Assembly (NCBI GenBank): GCA_031308135.1
Contig: JAHLJT010009419.1
Location: 62,600,540 to 62,664,539, forward strand
Source: Acheta domesticus
Taxonomy: Eukaryota; Arthropoda; Insecta; Orthoptera; Gryllidae
Direction of reading: 5' to 3'
Length of the DNA stretch: 64,000 nt
The notes under the pieces were generated by a model. That model ran no database searches and was not told the origin of the DNA. It saw nothing but the letters and a program-made list of their open reading frames with translations. The translations under genes and the position numbers were made by a program. Positions 34,830 through 47,390 of this stretch are shown here, piece by piece. Positions within the stretch are counted from its first letter, which is position 1, and each line of letters begins with the position of its first letter.

Positions 34830-35145
34830 CTTACACATTCTCTTTCTCTCTTACTCACTTTCTTTCTCTCTCACTCACTTTCTTTCTCTCATTAACTTTC
34901 TTTCTCTGTCACTCACTCTCTCTCTCACTCACTCTCTTTCTCTCTCACTCACTCTCTTTCTCTCTCACTCACTCTCTTTCTCTCTCACTCACTCTCTTTC
35001 TCTCTCACTCACTCTCTTTCTCTCACACTCACTCTCTTTCTCTCACACTCATTCTCTTTCTCTCACACTCACTCACTTTCTCTCAAACTCACTCTCTTTC
35101 TTTCACACTCACTCTCTTTCTCTCTTACACTCTCTCTCTCGTCAA
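34830..35145. repeat. 20-bp pyrimidine minisatellite (ctctttctctctcactcact)n
   Basis: About 300 bp of a ~20-bp CT/CA unit, most regular between 34910 and 35040, with later units carrying cacact variants. The 151-codon frame across it is low-complexity Ser/Leu/Phe/His and not a gene. Confidence 0.9.
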
Positions 35146-35529
35146 ATTGCTCGTATCAGTAGACGTCAATGCATTTGCATTGCCATCGAATGTTAAGAAA
35201 TTAACATCTCAATTATTTTAATTGATTGAAAAAGCTTACGTATATGATTTGTTTTCCATAGAGCCATTTTGTTTAATGCCATTATGTAAGTAAATTATTT
35301 CCGTGTACACGTTGTGATTTTTTATTTCATAATACCTATAAAATTATTCGGATAGTTACAAATACTCAAGATTGTTAAAAATACCGTATATTAAAGACAC
35401 GGCAATTTCAATTCTTCAAATGTATTATTCAGAACTTATGAGATGCTGCAGCAAAAAGTGCTGTTTTTCCGTAGAAAAACTTGTTGACCCCATGACACCG
35501 TAAAAGAAGATTTCTCTTATACCTATGTA

Positions 35530-35815
35530 TAGTAAATTACTTTCTCTAAAACGTAGCGTACTCAGAACCCACATTTTGTGATTCATTATCCAGAAAAAAG
35601 GGGTTTTGTTTTTCAAAAAACCTGTCCGTCTAAACAAGCCTCCTTCGTTCTCACCATGCGTCCATGAACAATCCTACCTCTTAAACTACTCGTAGAAGTA
35701 TTTTCTAAATGAATATTTCCCGATCGATTCGGTCCGACTTGAAGCCCTTACATTTTGGAAAGACTTCTTTAAATTTTGGAGGTACTTCAAATAGGCCTCC
35801 GGGAAGCTTCCTTCG
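35530..35815 (-). repeat. Dispersed repeat X, diverged reverse copy
   Basis: The order matches the 47.4-kb copy: acccacattttgtgattcat and ccagaaaaaaggggttttg, then cctgtccgtcta (the tetranucleotide remnant), then aatatttcccgatcgattcg, cttgaagccc, aaattttggaggtact and aggcctccggga. It lacks a clean terminal palindrome. Confidence 0.5.
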
Positions 35816-36013
35816 CATGACTACGGTACCGACCACGTATAAAGACTGACAATTCTCTCACCGCGTGCTGTGGTCATGTGACTTATTCTGAAGCAATCAG
35901 CATGCGAGGATGTGTTTAGGTTCTCTCAGCGTTGGCGCACGTCTGACTCGCACGAAGTCGCGCGAGAAGTGCGCAGGTTCCTGACATCAGTGACAGTATC
36001 AGTGCGAATACAA

Positions 36014-36457
36014 TGTATTATGTCGCGCTTATCACATCGCGCATGAGTTTTGGATTTGGCGCGCGAGCAGCAAGACAGCGCGCTCTGGCGGGAAATATGC
36101 GGCGGCAGCGGCAAGCCGTGGCCAAGGTCCGGCAGGCTCGAGGCGTGGAGCGAGTCTCGCCGCCTAGCATCGGCCCTTTAAAGGGAGCCGGCCGACACTC
36201 CGGGGCAGTCTGGAGGGAGTCCCGAGAGAGTCACGAGTGGCGGTACGCGCCCAGTCCGGAGAACCAGCCGCCAGATGTCTATCGTCGTGGGGCGACGATC
36301 ACAGCCAACGTCAGCAACGTCTCAAAACGTCCAGGGGCCGGACGTGTTGAGAAGCAGGGCATTGGAGATTGCCCGAGATTGGCAGTATGGCTGGCTACTT
36401 CTGTAATGACTGCATCAATAAATTGTTGAGTTAGATTTTTGTTTAATGGACATAACA
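36014..36457 (+). mobile_element. Solo LTR of the same family as 6538-7004
   Basis: It starts tgtattatgtcgcgcttatc and ends ggacataaca. It shares ggatttggcgcgcgagcagc, ctttaaagggagccggcc, the gtctatcgtcgtggggcgac block and the AATAAA (36417-36422) with the 6.5-kb LTR, in the same orientation. The cccgagagag expansion seen there is reduced to about one unit here. No primer-binding site follows, so this is a solo LTR from LTR-LTR recombination. ACAAT lies on both sides (36010-36014 and 36457-36461) with one-base overlap at the ends, a possible target duplication. The frame 36013-36429 is incidental. Confidence 0.8.
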
Positions 36458-36545
36458 CAATGAGCCTTTGCGGGTGCGTGCCAGGCCAGATGGATGAGGC
36501 AAGGATGCACTTGCCATGCAATAAAAATTGGAGAAGTTTTTGAGA

Positions 36546-36955
36546 AAATTTTTTAAATGTCCGGGTGGCTTCATGTAAAGTACCCCCAAAATTAAAAATC
36601 GGATTCAGATTCAAAGGGCCAAGAGATCAGCCAGGTCGATCGGGGAGTATCAATTTTGGAGAAAATCAGCTGAGCGGTTTAGTCGCTAGTGTTGTTCTCA
36701 GACAGACGGACGGACAGACGTTTTGCTTTCAATTGTTTTTTCGGTATCAAGGACCCACAGACCAGGAATTCTGGCTGCACCACGAGTTAGGGGAGTTTTT
36801 CTCTATTTAGCAACTGGATTTATCCACATTTTCGTTACCAGGGCCCTGTAATAAGAGTTTTTCTGCCGAAAATCCGCAGTTTTTTTGCGCAGCATAACTT
36901 TTCCTTTACGATATGTACGTACGAACATAACACGTACGTATAGGGGAAAGTAAAA
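36546..36955 (+). repeat. Dispersed repeat X, 3' part
   Basis: Shares, in order with the 63.5-kb copy: ccgggtggcttcatgtaaag, taccccc, tcgatcggggagtatcaatt, ttggagaaaatcagctgagc, ggtttagtcgctagtg, a cagacagacggacggacaga run, accacgagttagggga, atttagcaactgga, and finally ttttttgcgcagcataact followed by a degenerate cgtacg-rich hairpin ending ggggaaagt (36955). No coding content. Confidence 0.7.
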
Positions 36956-37566
36956 AAAAATATGGTGCCAGGAAACGTGGTAGAAAATAAGAAAAGTCAT
37001 CAACACCAGATCTGTAAGAAGAAAATGTTGAACAATTGGTAATATCGTTGGGAAGTGAAGGTGAGAGCAGCAGCAGTGAAAGTTGAAATAATTTTATCTT
37101 CAGACTTAATTAGAGGGCCTGGTAGTGCGCCTGTGTCCTGCGGAATAGAGAACGAAGCCTCCCGCAGATGACGGATCTTTTCAACGTGGCTTGGAAAGCA
37201 ATAAGGTTCGGCTATGGCAAAGGTTATGAATATGATATCAAGACATGTGATCGCCTCCCGGTAAATGTTAATGTTTTCAGATTTCATGCATGTATCATGT
37301 AGGTGGTGTCATGTGTGTAGTAATAGTGCAACGAGCAGCAAAGCTGCTTTTATGCTGCCGGTATGTAGACCTCACCACGTGTATTGCGTGTTGCATAAGT
37401 TTATTTGTACACCTCACTCTTCCCTCTTCCTCCATATACTATACCACATTGTACGTTGTATCTGCAGCAAGTTTGAATACAATTTTTCAAAACGTAACAT
37501 TTAATGCTGGAACATCCATTCGAATACATTCATTTTAAAATTTTAAGATTAAGTTATTGCTCTTGC
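36956..37566. other. Unassigned stretch
   Basis: No gene recognised. The sequence at 37050-37260 has mixed composition but no motif. Confidence 0.4.
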
Positions 37567-38107
37567 CGACCTGGATGGCCGAGATGGCTAAGAGCGTGTT
37601 CCGAATCAGTTAGTTAATGCCTTATTTTACGTGGCGAGACTCGCGCCATGAGGCCCGCTCTTCCGCCTGACCACGCAAATTTCACTACGCTCCTTTCACC
37701 AACTAGCGAAGAAAGAAGGTATTATCTCGGGCGACGAAACAGGCGATTTTAATTTAGCTCAAAGGCGTCATTTAGGCTTGGGGATCTTTTACAAGCAAGT
37801 AAATCTACTAACATGGGACAGCCGGCTTTACTTCCCCTCCGAAGGAAGGTGTACGAAGGAGTTTTTCGCCCTTGAAAATGCACGGCTTCGATCGGGTTTG
37901 AACCCGCGAACTTGGGTACGACAGTCCGGTACGCTAACCGCATCGAATCCGCATCAGCGCTTCGGTCCAAAGGGTCGCGGGTTCGAGTCCCACCTTGGGC
38001 ATCGTTTGTCCCTTGTCTCTCATATATGTGTTGTCGCGGAGAGCCTCGCGTTTTGCTGACTCCAAATGAAACGAGCAAGTTGGTTTCTAGTTATACGTCC
38101 CATTGAA
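37567..38107 (+). mobile_element. tRNA-like SINE (plus strand), split by another SINE
   Basis: Left part 37567-37607: tggccgagatggctaagagcg is a typical D-arm/A-box of a long-variable-arm tRNA (Leu/Ser type). The right part resumes at 37944-37949 with the duplicated CGAATC and goes on to cgcgggttcgagtcccacc (B-box and T-arm, 37977-37995). Joined conceptually it is a tRNA-like unit of about 82-90 nt, followed by a possible SINE body to about 38107. The 336 bp between the halves is a separate minus-strand SINE. A pseudogenised tRNA instead of a SINE head is possible. Confidence 0.65.
37608..37943 (-). mobile_element. SINE inserted in a tRNA-like sequence, 6-bp target duplication
   Basis: Flanked by CGAATC on both sides (37602-37607 and 37944-37949). 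On the minus strand it begins atgcggttagcgtaccggac (A-box-like), has cgcgggttcaaacccgatcg (B-box, 37909-37890), then a body with cttcggaggggaagtaaagc and gtcccatg, and ends in a ttaactaact-type tail at 37608. The gtaaagcc...gtccc core resembles cores of other invertebrate tRNA SINEs (from memory). The insertion is younger than its host sequence because it interrupts it. Confidence 0.7.
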
Positions 38108-41100
38108 CATAAAGAGTAAACAGCAGTCGGCTGGATAAAAGCCCTAGAGAAAAAGAGTTATTGCTCTTTTTATATTAAAGCGTATTTATCCTCCTTCTTA
38201 GTCTCTACTACTACATGACCTTCAATTTTCATCCGATCTCCGTCCGCCCCTCGCCCCGAAGCTCTGGCGCAGGGCTGCCCTGCCGACTGTCTACGCCGCT
38301 GTTGTGTAGCCCAGGGCATTCATCAGCGCCCCCCCAACCAGATTACTGCTTATCCGCCATGAAAGCTGTTCCTCAACTACGCCGCAACTTGCCCAAAGTC
38401 CCGGAGGCGAGCCGCGCCGGCAACAGCCTATTGAGCGCGAAGGATTCGGCGCCGCGCCGGCCTCGCAAACTGCTCCTCGACACATGCACTTTTGAGCTGA
38501 GGCGCCGAAACCGGCATGGAAGCAAGTGGATTGGGATGACGAAGTAGTATGGATCCAGCTTAAGATTGACTTGAGTGCTTTTCATTACAGCACGGAGGGA
38601 CTAATGTTACACGATAAAATTACAATATTAATTAATGTACTATTTATTCCAGAATATTGTAGCGTCACAATCGTCGGCAACGCCAAGCACGACCCAGCTG
38701 ACCATCAGTCAACTCTTCTTCAGAAATTAATTTAGTTCTTAACAACACAAACAAATTCTATTATTTCGGTTCTAGTGCATCCAATACTTACGGATTAGAG
38801 CCGGACAAAAACGCCCTCGGTTCCGTTCGTTCTCGGCGGCGATACCAGGCTCGCCGATACTACTGTGTCCGAGAATGCCAGTTCCGGAACTACCATTATC
38901 GACAACTAACGATACCGAAAATTGGACTGTTATCGGTGTGCGCCGACTGCGTGGAATAAATGCGGGAGGCGTCACCGGGGCTCTCTCCACCGTTTAGTAT
39001 AGCTCAAACTTGAGGCAGTCTGGCGGTATGTATTGTTAAATAAGTCAAAATATTTTTGCGATTTGCGAGATTTGTATGTTGACCAATGCACAAGCAATGT
39101 AGCGGTACCTGTAATTTTTGTAGATAGCCTTCGGCTTTTGACATGTATATAATAAAAATAAAGAAAAATAACAATTATGACGAATATTTATTTCGCCTTT
39201 TCATGTAAATATATTTTAAGACATATTTAGCTTTCTAAGCTTATTTTCTTGAAATGTATTTCTATTTTCTTCTAGTTTGGTTAAAAATGTATGTTTAAAT
39301 AATTTCCAATTTCTCTAATCCCTGCCGTTTGGCACCCAACCTCTATTTTTTTATCTACATCTAGACCGAGGATGTCATTTGTTTTTGAATTTGACATTCT
39401 GTGTCGTTACATACCACAAGCTCGCTTTCCTGTTAATTCTTTACACAAAGAAAAGAAGCGGATTATCGTAGGTCACCGATGGGTCATGGGTAATCGCTGG
39501 GCTCAGATTCGCATTGCAAACATCACTCGTGTCTCAGGGGGCAAGTTGATTACCTCGACTTTCGACGTTATCTCTCCGTCCCACATGTTCTTCCAGGAAG
39601 GTAAAGGAAATGGAAGGAAGGTTCTATTAACTGAACGATTTAGCATTAGATTTCTTTCGTATGCCTGTGATATAATTAAAGTCAATTAAAACATTTATTT
39701 TTATCTTTTCTAGGCTTATACTAAATTAAAACGTTTTTCTCTAGCGCAAACATTTTATAAATGTATTAAGTTTCCCTCATTTTATGCGGCATATAAATGT
39801 AGTATATTATAATTAATTATTTCGAATTTCTGAAAACTCTACCCGTGTGTGGCGATAGGGCAAGGAGTTGAATAGGCTGATTTGCAGTAGGCACTGTTGT
39901 TTGCCAGCCATTTTTTTTCACGCAATTCAGAGGCTATGGCGGCTTGCATCAACTGCTACACAGTAAATTGTGCCCTATGACGAAAGGGCGTTTTCACACA
40001 GGGAAGAACAGTACCCATCTCAATTTTGTTTCGCATATGCGTTTTTATTATGTAATGATGAAATTAATATAAAATGTTAATTGTTTTTAATAAATATGCC
40101 TTACATTCGAATTTGTATGAAACTTAAATGACATAACAATAGGTATGAAATGAATTATTTTTCCCTTAACACATATTTTTATGCTTTTATATACAATTCT
40201 GGAATGTAAAATTTATCATTACTTTCTTTGCTTACTTGAGTATAAACTGCAAGTCCATTTACATTATTAGAGATTCCAATTAATAACCTCTATTTCAATA
40301 TGTAATAGTTCACTATGTAAAAACAATTGATGTAAATTATTTTAGTTTTTATTTGCATTCTATTTTATTGATATTGCTAAAAAGTTGATTTTAAATTACT
40401 TTTTGCACATGTTTAATTTTAATTATTTAAAAAATTGTATCATTTATCATCATCTCTCTATAATGATTTGCAATTAGTTGAATGATTGTTACTTTTCAAC
40501 CAATTAATAGATAAATTGAAATTGTATGTTATTGCAATTATAATTAATGAATGACAATTAAATGAAAGAGTTCTGCCAACACAATACGTGGCGACCTTAA
40601 ATCCCGCAGTTGCGTCGAGCTGCAGAACCGCCGAGTCTGCGCCAAGCACCCGGCGGCGGCCGCATCTGCCAGGAGAGCGGATACCGGCCGATACTGACGA
40701 GAACAGCCGAGAACGGAACGGTTCCGATAGTTTCGATTCTCGAGGGAGACCTACGAGTAGTTTTCAACAGGCAGATAAGGAGCGCGCGTGCGACCGAGGT
40801 TCCGAGACTGAGAAAGCAAAGCCGGCGAGAACGATCGATAATAATGGAATGCGTTTTGTCCGGCTCTATTATGGATATATTCAGAAAACTATCCACAGCT
40901 TATCTACTACCTGCTATCGTGGTTTTGAGAAGCAGGTCTACTCACTTCAACCTCACAAAGCATTCTGCTTATCGTCTTCTATATTATTTCAGTAGTATAT
41001 ATACCTTTTGCGTCTCTCATAAGCAACCAATCTTTATAAATCAGTTTTCTACAGAAAAAGAACCTCACGGAGACGTGATGATTTGCACTATGACTTTGAA

Positions 41101-43029
41101 AATACGAAGGGTTTGTAGAAAAATGCATCTAATATTAATGTCAAATGCATCACGCAGAATTAGTAAAATCTACTTAGTTAAATAACTGCTAGACTACGGG
41201 GTTAGGACCTTAAAATCTGTTAGTTTGAAGCCAAAGGCCACAAACAAGTTCCTCGCATCGTAATCTTTAAGGTGAGAGCTTCTTGGACATATATTACTTT
41301 CTGCTTGTCCGGCGCTTCTAGGTACTGCCCCACCTGTTCAGAGACGTGCAACTGTACGTGACTGTATGCAACTGTATTCAGAATCTGCAACTATATGTGA
41401 AATACAACTAATTACTTGATATTCTATGCTATTACATTGCACGGGAGTATCTCTCAGTTCGGCAATAAAGGTAAATAATATTCCAAAAAATATGCTAATG
41501 CTTTCCCGATCCTGTATTATCGCATGGATTTAAGTAACTTTCTCGAGAGTAAAAAGGTTTTGTAATATTTTTTGTGAATATCAAGGAAAGCGAAAAGATA
41601 ACTGTCAAGGAAGGCTGTACAATTACTTCAAATTCTGTTTTTAAGGAAGAGCTGTGAATTCAAGAAACATATCGATAATACTGAATAAAACTTTATTCAA
41701 AAGTTGTTTCAAACATGAATTTTATTGTTTTTTATATTTATTTTAAATTCTACAAGTACCTTTTAAATTTTTGAATAAATAAACACGTTTCGTTGACAAC
41801 TTCCGCTCTTAATATGGAAAAGGAACGATAAGGAAGAGGGTGGAATTTAATACGAGAGATTTTTCGCACGGGTACGCTAATTTAAGTTTCCCGAAAACTT
41901 CTCCTGTTCCTAAACTGGACATACGACTAACAAACTACTACGTTAAAATAGACGCTTGTATAATATTGAATAACTACTTAGAAATATTCGAGTTTAGCCG
42001 ATGTAAAGCACACAGAATTGTAATGCACTTTAACACATTTCCCACAATGGACTTAAGTGCACGTCATTATTTATCCATACTTCCTGAAACAAAACTTTCA
42101 AACAAACTTTTTAAATAAAATTAATTTAGTTTGTTATCTCTTTGTAGCAAGTATGTACGAATTTAACAATCATGTTTGGTTTGTGATTCAATTATGCTCG
42201 TTTTTATTTTTTTTATTTATTTCACGACAAAAAACATTTAAAAATATGTGAGGTAGGATTGGAAAAAATGCAATTTGTGCCTGATTTCTTCAGGTCTGGG
42301 ATCCCAACCCAAGTCATAAACATAATAAGTTAATAAATGAATACAGGAAGCAATGGGCGTTTTGGCAAGATTCGGTAAGGAAATATTCACTCCCGTGTCA
42401 TCCGTGACACGACACAAAGGCGCTTACTCTCTCCCTATCAGAAATGACTGTCAGTCATCACGTAATTTCTTAAATCACGAACATTATGTAAATTAAAAAT
42501 ATCAAATTTCTTCAAAAATAAAATACAAAGGCCAATAGTACATGCTAACTGATGTAAAACACAATTTATTTTTTATTTACTTTTTAAAATTCACTTCATC
42601 TTTCACCAAGTATTTAGTTACTTCCATTGCATCCATTCTTTTAATTAGCCATTGTTCTACATCAAAGAGGATGGGTCCTCCGTTGGTGTCGATGGGAGTT
42701 TTATTCGGTTACTCGGTCGAGGTACATCGCTACATCACTACACAAAATGACCACTAGCTCCTACTTCCCGTTTCCGAAGTAGCCGTCAGTTCCTTCTCGG
42801 GCAGTCACTTGCCGTACTTCGCCAGGTGGCCCTTGAGCCCATCTCGTTATTTTCATCCATTCAGGTCGTGCTCCCTCTTCACGACGTTCCCTCTGCACCC
42901 TCTTCGCCTCGTTCCGTTGAACCTGCAGGCGCATAACGATCTTCTCGTTCTTCTGAGAGTGTAATGAAAGGAAGATTGTAGGCGATACATGAGTTTGGGA
43001 AAACTTTCCCGTGTATCTCCCGTACATAG
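38108..43029. other. Unassigned stretch with GC-rich islands
   Basis: No gene could be supported in about 4.9 kb. GC/CpG-rich patches lie at 38240-38520 and 40600-40850. A 105-codon frame at 39372-39689 has balanced composition (RIIVGHRWVMGNRWAQIRIA...) but no motif I recognise and no clear splice context. Around 39840-40010 the motif atagggca recurs in inverted form between gtgtg-containing ends; this is too weak to call an element. Confidence 0.35.
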
Positions 43030-43150
43030 CACCACATCACAAAATCAATCATCAAAGCCCGAATCGGAATCTGAACCGCGACCCGTCGAAAGGAGAAAGT
43101 TAAGGCTCTCCCTCCTTCATGACCTCGGCTACAAGGGTTGGCTACGATAC
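43030..43150 (-). other. Possible tRNA-like SINE head
   Basis: On the minus strand cttgtagccgaggtcatgaa (A-box-like) is followed about 45 nt later by gcggttcagattccgattcg (imperfect B-box with one extra base). Spacing fits a decayed tRNA-derived SINE head. No tail or target duplication was found. Confidence 0.3.
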
Positions 43151-43974
43151 AGTTTGTTTTAATGGTCCGAGTCAGTTCCATCAATTTATCTTTTTTCTCG
43201 CTCCGAAGTCGCCGCGCGTGCGGCCCCGTCCGACCAGTCCCTTGAGGGTAAGGGCTTCGAGATGGCGCTCGAAATCCGATTAGGAGGAGCGCTCCCCTCC
43301 GTCCCTCCTCGAGGTCCCACAGGCAACAAGGCACGTCTCTCCATACATCACCCACGCGCGTGTATTTCAGCGCTTTCTATGCCTCTGCCCGCACGCTCCT
43401 CACCCTCGCTGTAGCTCATCTGTTCCCGAGACTTCATGGCGGGTCAGTGGCCAGCAATAGTGAGCCACAACGTTAGGTCTAAACATTACGCAAATATTAG
43501 AGGGTATTGCAGAGCGGTAATTGTTTTGTTATGCGCAGAACAACATCAGTTATTTCAAAATGGTTGTCCATGGACGAAATTTAACAGATATCACACAACA
43601 AATATCTTAAATGGCGGAGTTATGCATTGATTCCGGGAACAGTTTGGTGAGTCGTTTAATGTAAACTTTTAGTTACGCAGTTTTTTGCCCTTCTGCAGTC
43701 CTAGTGATACGACTTTGCGGACTTTTTAAATTGACAAATTTACTTGACCACAGTGAGTGTTGACGAGGGCCGACGCGGTCTAATCTTTCATAGAAAGACT
43801 ATGGCGCCTAACGGGCAGTGGGCCATAATGAGACGATGTGTATGTATGAGCTAAAATACGGATAATGGCTGTATGAGCTTAAATAAAGAAATGTGGACAT
43901 GGAAAAATGGGGACAGTTTATGCTAATGCACGGAAGTATATCATCATCATTTAAATAATAATAATGATAATAAC

Positions 43975-44034
<60 letters not shown>

Positions 44035-46211
44035 GTGATTGAAACATTTAAAGAGTAGAGTATTTTTAATGTTTTTTTTATTTTATCTTTTCTGTATTCA
44101 AAATTCGACTAGAATATGGTTTAGGATAGAGAACACAAAATTATGAAAACGTGCACAAAATTCACATGTCCCTATAGCTCGTCACACGCAGTTTTTAACT
44201 GTTTTTGACGTAAATAAATAAATCATTATGATGTGGTTCTCCTCAAAAGAAAGAATGAAAGTATCTTTGTGGTACCATTTAATTATTACAAACAATTCTA
44301 AATTAAATTAAAATAATACTTTATTCAACCAATTTGTGAATGTTAGTTGCAATGCGAACCCAAAAATTTTGCTACAGATTGAAAACGATGTTAAGTTTAT
44401 TTATGGAGGCCAATAACAAGTACTACTATCGTATTTTCTTTTCAAATTCCACTATAACTTTCACCGTTTCTCGTTTTCCAATATTTCAAAAACAAATGTC
44501 GCCAATTAAAGAGGTGAAGTTTGCAAAAACATTCGAAAATGTAATGTTTTTCTTATTTTACCACGGAAAAAAGATGCTCTTTTACATACACATTTCTCAA
44601 ACCTGAAGAAATTCTTTGAATTTTCACACACTGTGTGAAGCCCCATCCCCTTATCCTTATTCTTTTTAGATTTCTACACCTTAGACTTCTTTTCGTGTTA
44701 GGGCGCCATCTTCAGGCGAATGCAAGCTTTCTTAATCTCTATCAATGCCTTGCAAAGGCCGGGGTTCCCACACTTGGGAATAGCCGCCGCGCAGCTTGTC
44801 ATTCTCACCAATTCGAAACCTCACCAAAACATCCGATGCGTACCGCTGGGTTCAAAATTTCTGGGAAAACAGTTTCCCATTTGTAACTAAAAGAGTAATC
44901 TTAATTTGGTATTGTAAAAAAATAGATTACTGACTAACTCGGCAGACCACTTCCAAAGAAGATATTTCACACGATATGGAACGATGATGTAATGACGTGT
45001 AATACCCAAGTATGATATTGCAACATACTAACGAGTATCGTCAACTTCACGCGAGTGTTTTAATACCAGTTCATCGAGTTTCATACAATACTTTTTCTCT
45101 GACTTATGGTAACTTTTATAAGTTCAACGTTAATCGTACAAAAATGATTCTGACGCAATTATTTCAAAATACTGGACTCAAATTCTAATGCCTCCTCTTC
45201 CATCAATATTTGATTTGTACACCAAAGGCTCACTTTCTGTTCTAGTTATGCAAAAAGCTATTTTTGTTAAAAATGTATTTCTCACAAAATTAATGAAATC
45301 ATTATATATTTGACTGAAAATGAAGTATTAGTAGTTTTGTATTGAATAGATTTAAGATTAAATCTTGGAGATTTTTTAATATCGGCTGGCGCACAAAATA
45401 CTCCAGCGCAGAATTAACTTTGTTTCTTCTGCTGCACATGTGGAGGCGTTATTTTAACAGTGGTACAACTCCATTGACACTCATTTCCAGATATTGAGCT
45501 CTGAAGTTAAATTATTATAAAAAAAATCGGGGATGGAATTAGACAAAATTTGTGTGCACATCTTTTTAAGATATTTACTTGTTCGTCTGAGGATGATATG
45601 AATAAACATACTGTATGCTTTGTGGAAAATTGGGGGAGTTATACCACCATAAAACTGAGGTAGGTGGGCCAAATCGGGAGATATTCTAAAAACGTTGGAA
45701 ATGACAATATCGATTTATTAAAACAGATTAAGCATTAATTTAATGTTACTTTTGAGCCATATTAAGCTTTCTTCATCTTCTTGAAACTTTCCGGTTCCTA
45801 CATGCAGATCAGTGAAATATGCGTGATTAACGCTTGAAATGAATGAAAAAAAATCAACCATATCCTGTTTCTCCTCATTACTTTTCCTTTCCTGTAATTA
45901 AGTGGAATATTTAAGTTTTTGAAAATCTTAATTCTTCGTCATCCACTGGAGGTTTGTGTGAAGTGAAGTTTACTGTTTAGAAATCAATGTCTTGATTTAA
46001 GGTTTAATTGCACACAAATATAAAAGACTTCTGTTTGAAAAATCTAATTCATCTAATTTTCAGCCTATTACAGTTACCATTTTGTTTATTTTTCTTACTT
46101 CTTGTTACAGACTTTTCAAGGTCTTTTGACACATAGACCATTATGTGTAATTTATGTATTATATAAAAAATGTGTGATAGAATTATATTATTTTTGTTCC
46201 TATTACCAAAT
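43151..46211. other. Unassigned; includes (AAT)n array
   Basis: No gene recognised. A GC-rich patch is at 43190-43440. A trinucleotide (AAT)n array occupies about 43957-44033. The frames over the array (poly-Tyr on the minus strand) are artefacts. The remainder is AT-rich. Confidence 0.45.
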
Positions 46212-46293
46212 AAGCCGCTCAGTATTCGAACCTAAGATCTCCCGATCAAAGACACTGCAATGACATCAGTTGATGCCCTCAGTCACCTCTCCT
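46212..46293 (-). mobile_element. SINE-A head fragment
   Basis: Only the tRNA-like head is present. On the minus strand: aggagaggtgactgagggca then tcaactgatgtcattgcagt, and ggttcgaatactgagcgg in the B-box area. It closely matches the heads of copies 1 and 4. It is a 3'-truncated relic, in the same orientation as all other SINE-A copies here. Confidence 0.7.
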
Positions 46294-47390
46294 GTAAGTT
46301 GTTGATATCTTCTTTTCCTATTGGCACAAGTTCAGCTGTTGTATCACGCCATGTCACAAATCTTTATACTAATTAAGGCGCAGATACGAGTACTGAGATA
46401 ATCTAAGAAACATAATATACAATTCAATAAACATAACAAATAATTAGTTAGTTTTCCCACTTGCTAATAGAATATTAGGAACTAAAATTCATAGAAAAAA
46501 TAGTAGCGATATGTAATAAATAGCTTTCAAATGAATTTTGAAACATTTGACTAAATCCTACCTCAGATATTGTCATTTGAAAAAGCTTCGATTTAGGTAA
46601 ACAAATTGATCTTATTTTGATGACGAAGTGTACTGTGCTGCGTAAGAGCGCCTAAACAAATTGTTCAAATAAAGGTACAGATGCAATGGAACTTACTGTC
46701 AGAATTTTATAATGATTTCAAAGAAGTGCAAAAATTGTTTCTGTTGTTTTCTGAAACATAACTTGTTTGTTCTGATACATTTTGAGTTTGTACCAATCAT
46801 ATTATTCAATTTCATTTTACAGTGCTAAACTCGTGGGTCTATTAATTTATAGTTTATGACATTTTTACTTCTTAACATTAAAGGTACAGGATGAAGGTAC
46901 TAAGTAGATGTTATGTAACGAACTCTTTAAAGTCGATGTCGGGGCAGTGACAACTATATATGTTTATTTAATAGAAAACTATAATTTTACATGAGTAGAT
47001 AGGTCTTAAAAAGGCAACTTCAGAAATATTGCACATGTTCATATTTAATGATTAATTATCAGATCCTCGATCTCGTCGGTTGACTTTTCCTTTCAAGAAA
47101 CAGCCAATGAAGCATTGCTATCGTCCCTCAAATCGTTAACGATAGTGAATTCACTTGTCGTCTAAAAGAACAAATCGAAGTGAAAACCAAATTACTGGTA
47201 TGTTCTAATAAGTAGCATCGTTCATCTGACAGATATTAGTATCTTCCATTATTCAAAGTAGTAAACTTTGATATACTATATCATAATGTATTGTAGAAGA
47301 CTTGCGAAATAAATGCCATGTTAAACATTAAGTCGCTGCTTTTATGAACTCATTTCACATCAAATTCCACGGTGTGACCATTGACATTTT
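46294..47390. other. Unassigned AT-rich stretch
   Basis: Nothing recognised. Confidence 0.5.

Noticed and set aside
33140..35145. Regularly spaced repeats considered as a CRISPR array
   Set aside because: Units are contiguous without unique spacers, and the sequence is clearly eukaryotic.
34741..35196. 151-codon Ser/Leu/Phe-rich frame resembling a membrane protein
   Set aside because: Translation of the 20-bp pyrimidine minisatellite.
6538..36457. A single LTR retrotransposon spanning the two LTR copies
   Set aside because: The 29-kb distance, unrelated elements between, and absence of gag/pol show two independent insertions.
39372..39689. 105-codon frame with balanced composition
   Set aside because: No motif, no codon-usage or splice evidence, and an overlapping 60-codon frame on the other strand; kept only as a remark.
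42879..43355. 158-codon minus-strand frame
   Set aside because: Lies over a GC-rich patch and a possible SINE head; no domain seen.
43808..44047. Poly-tyrosine frame
   Set aside because: Translation of the (AAT)n array.
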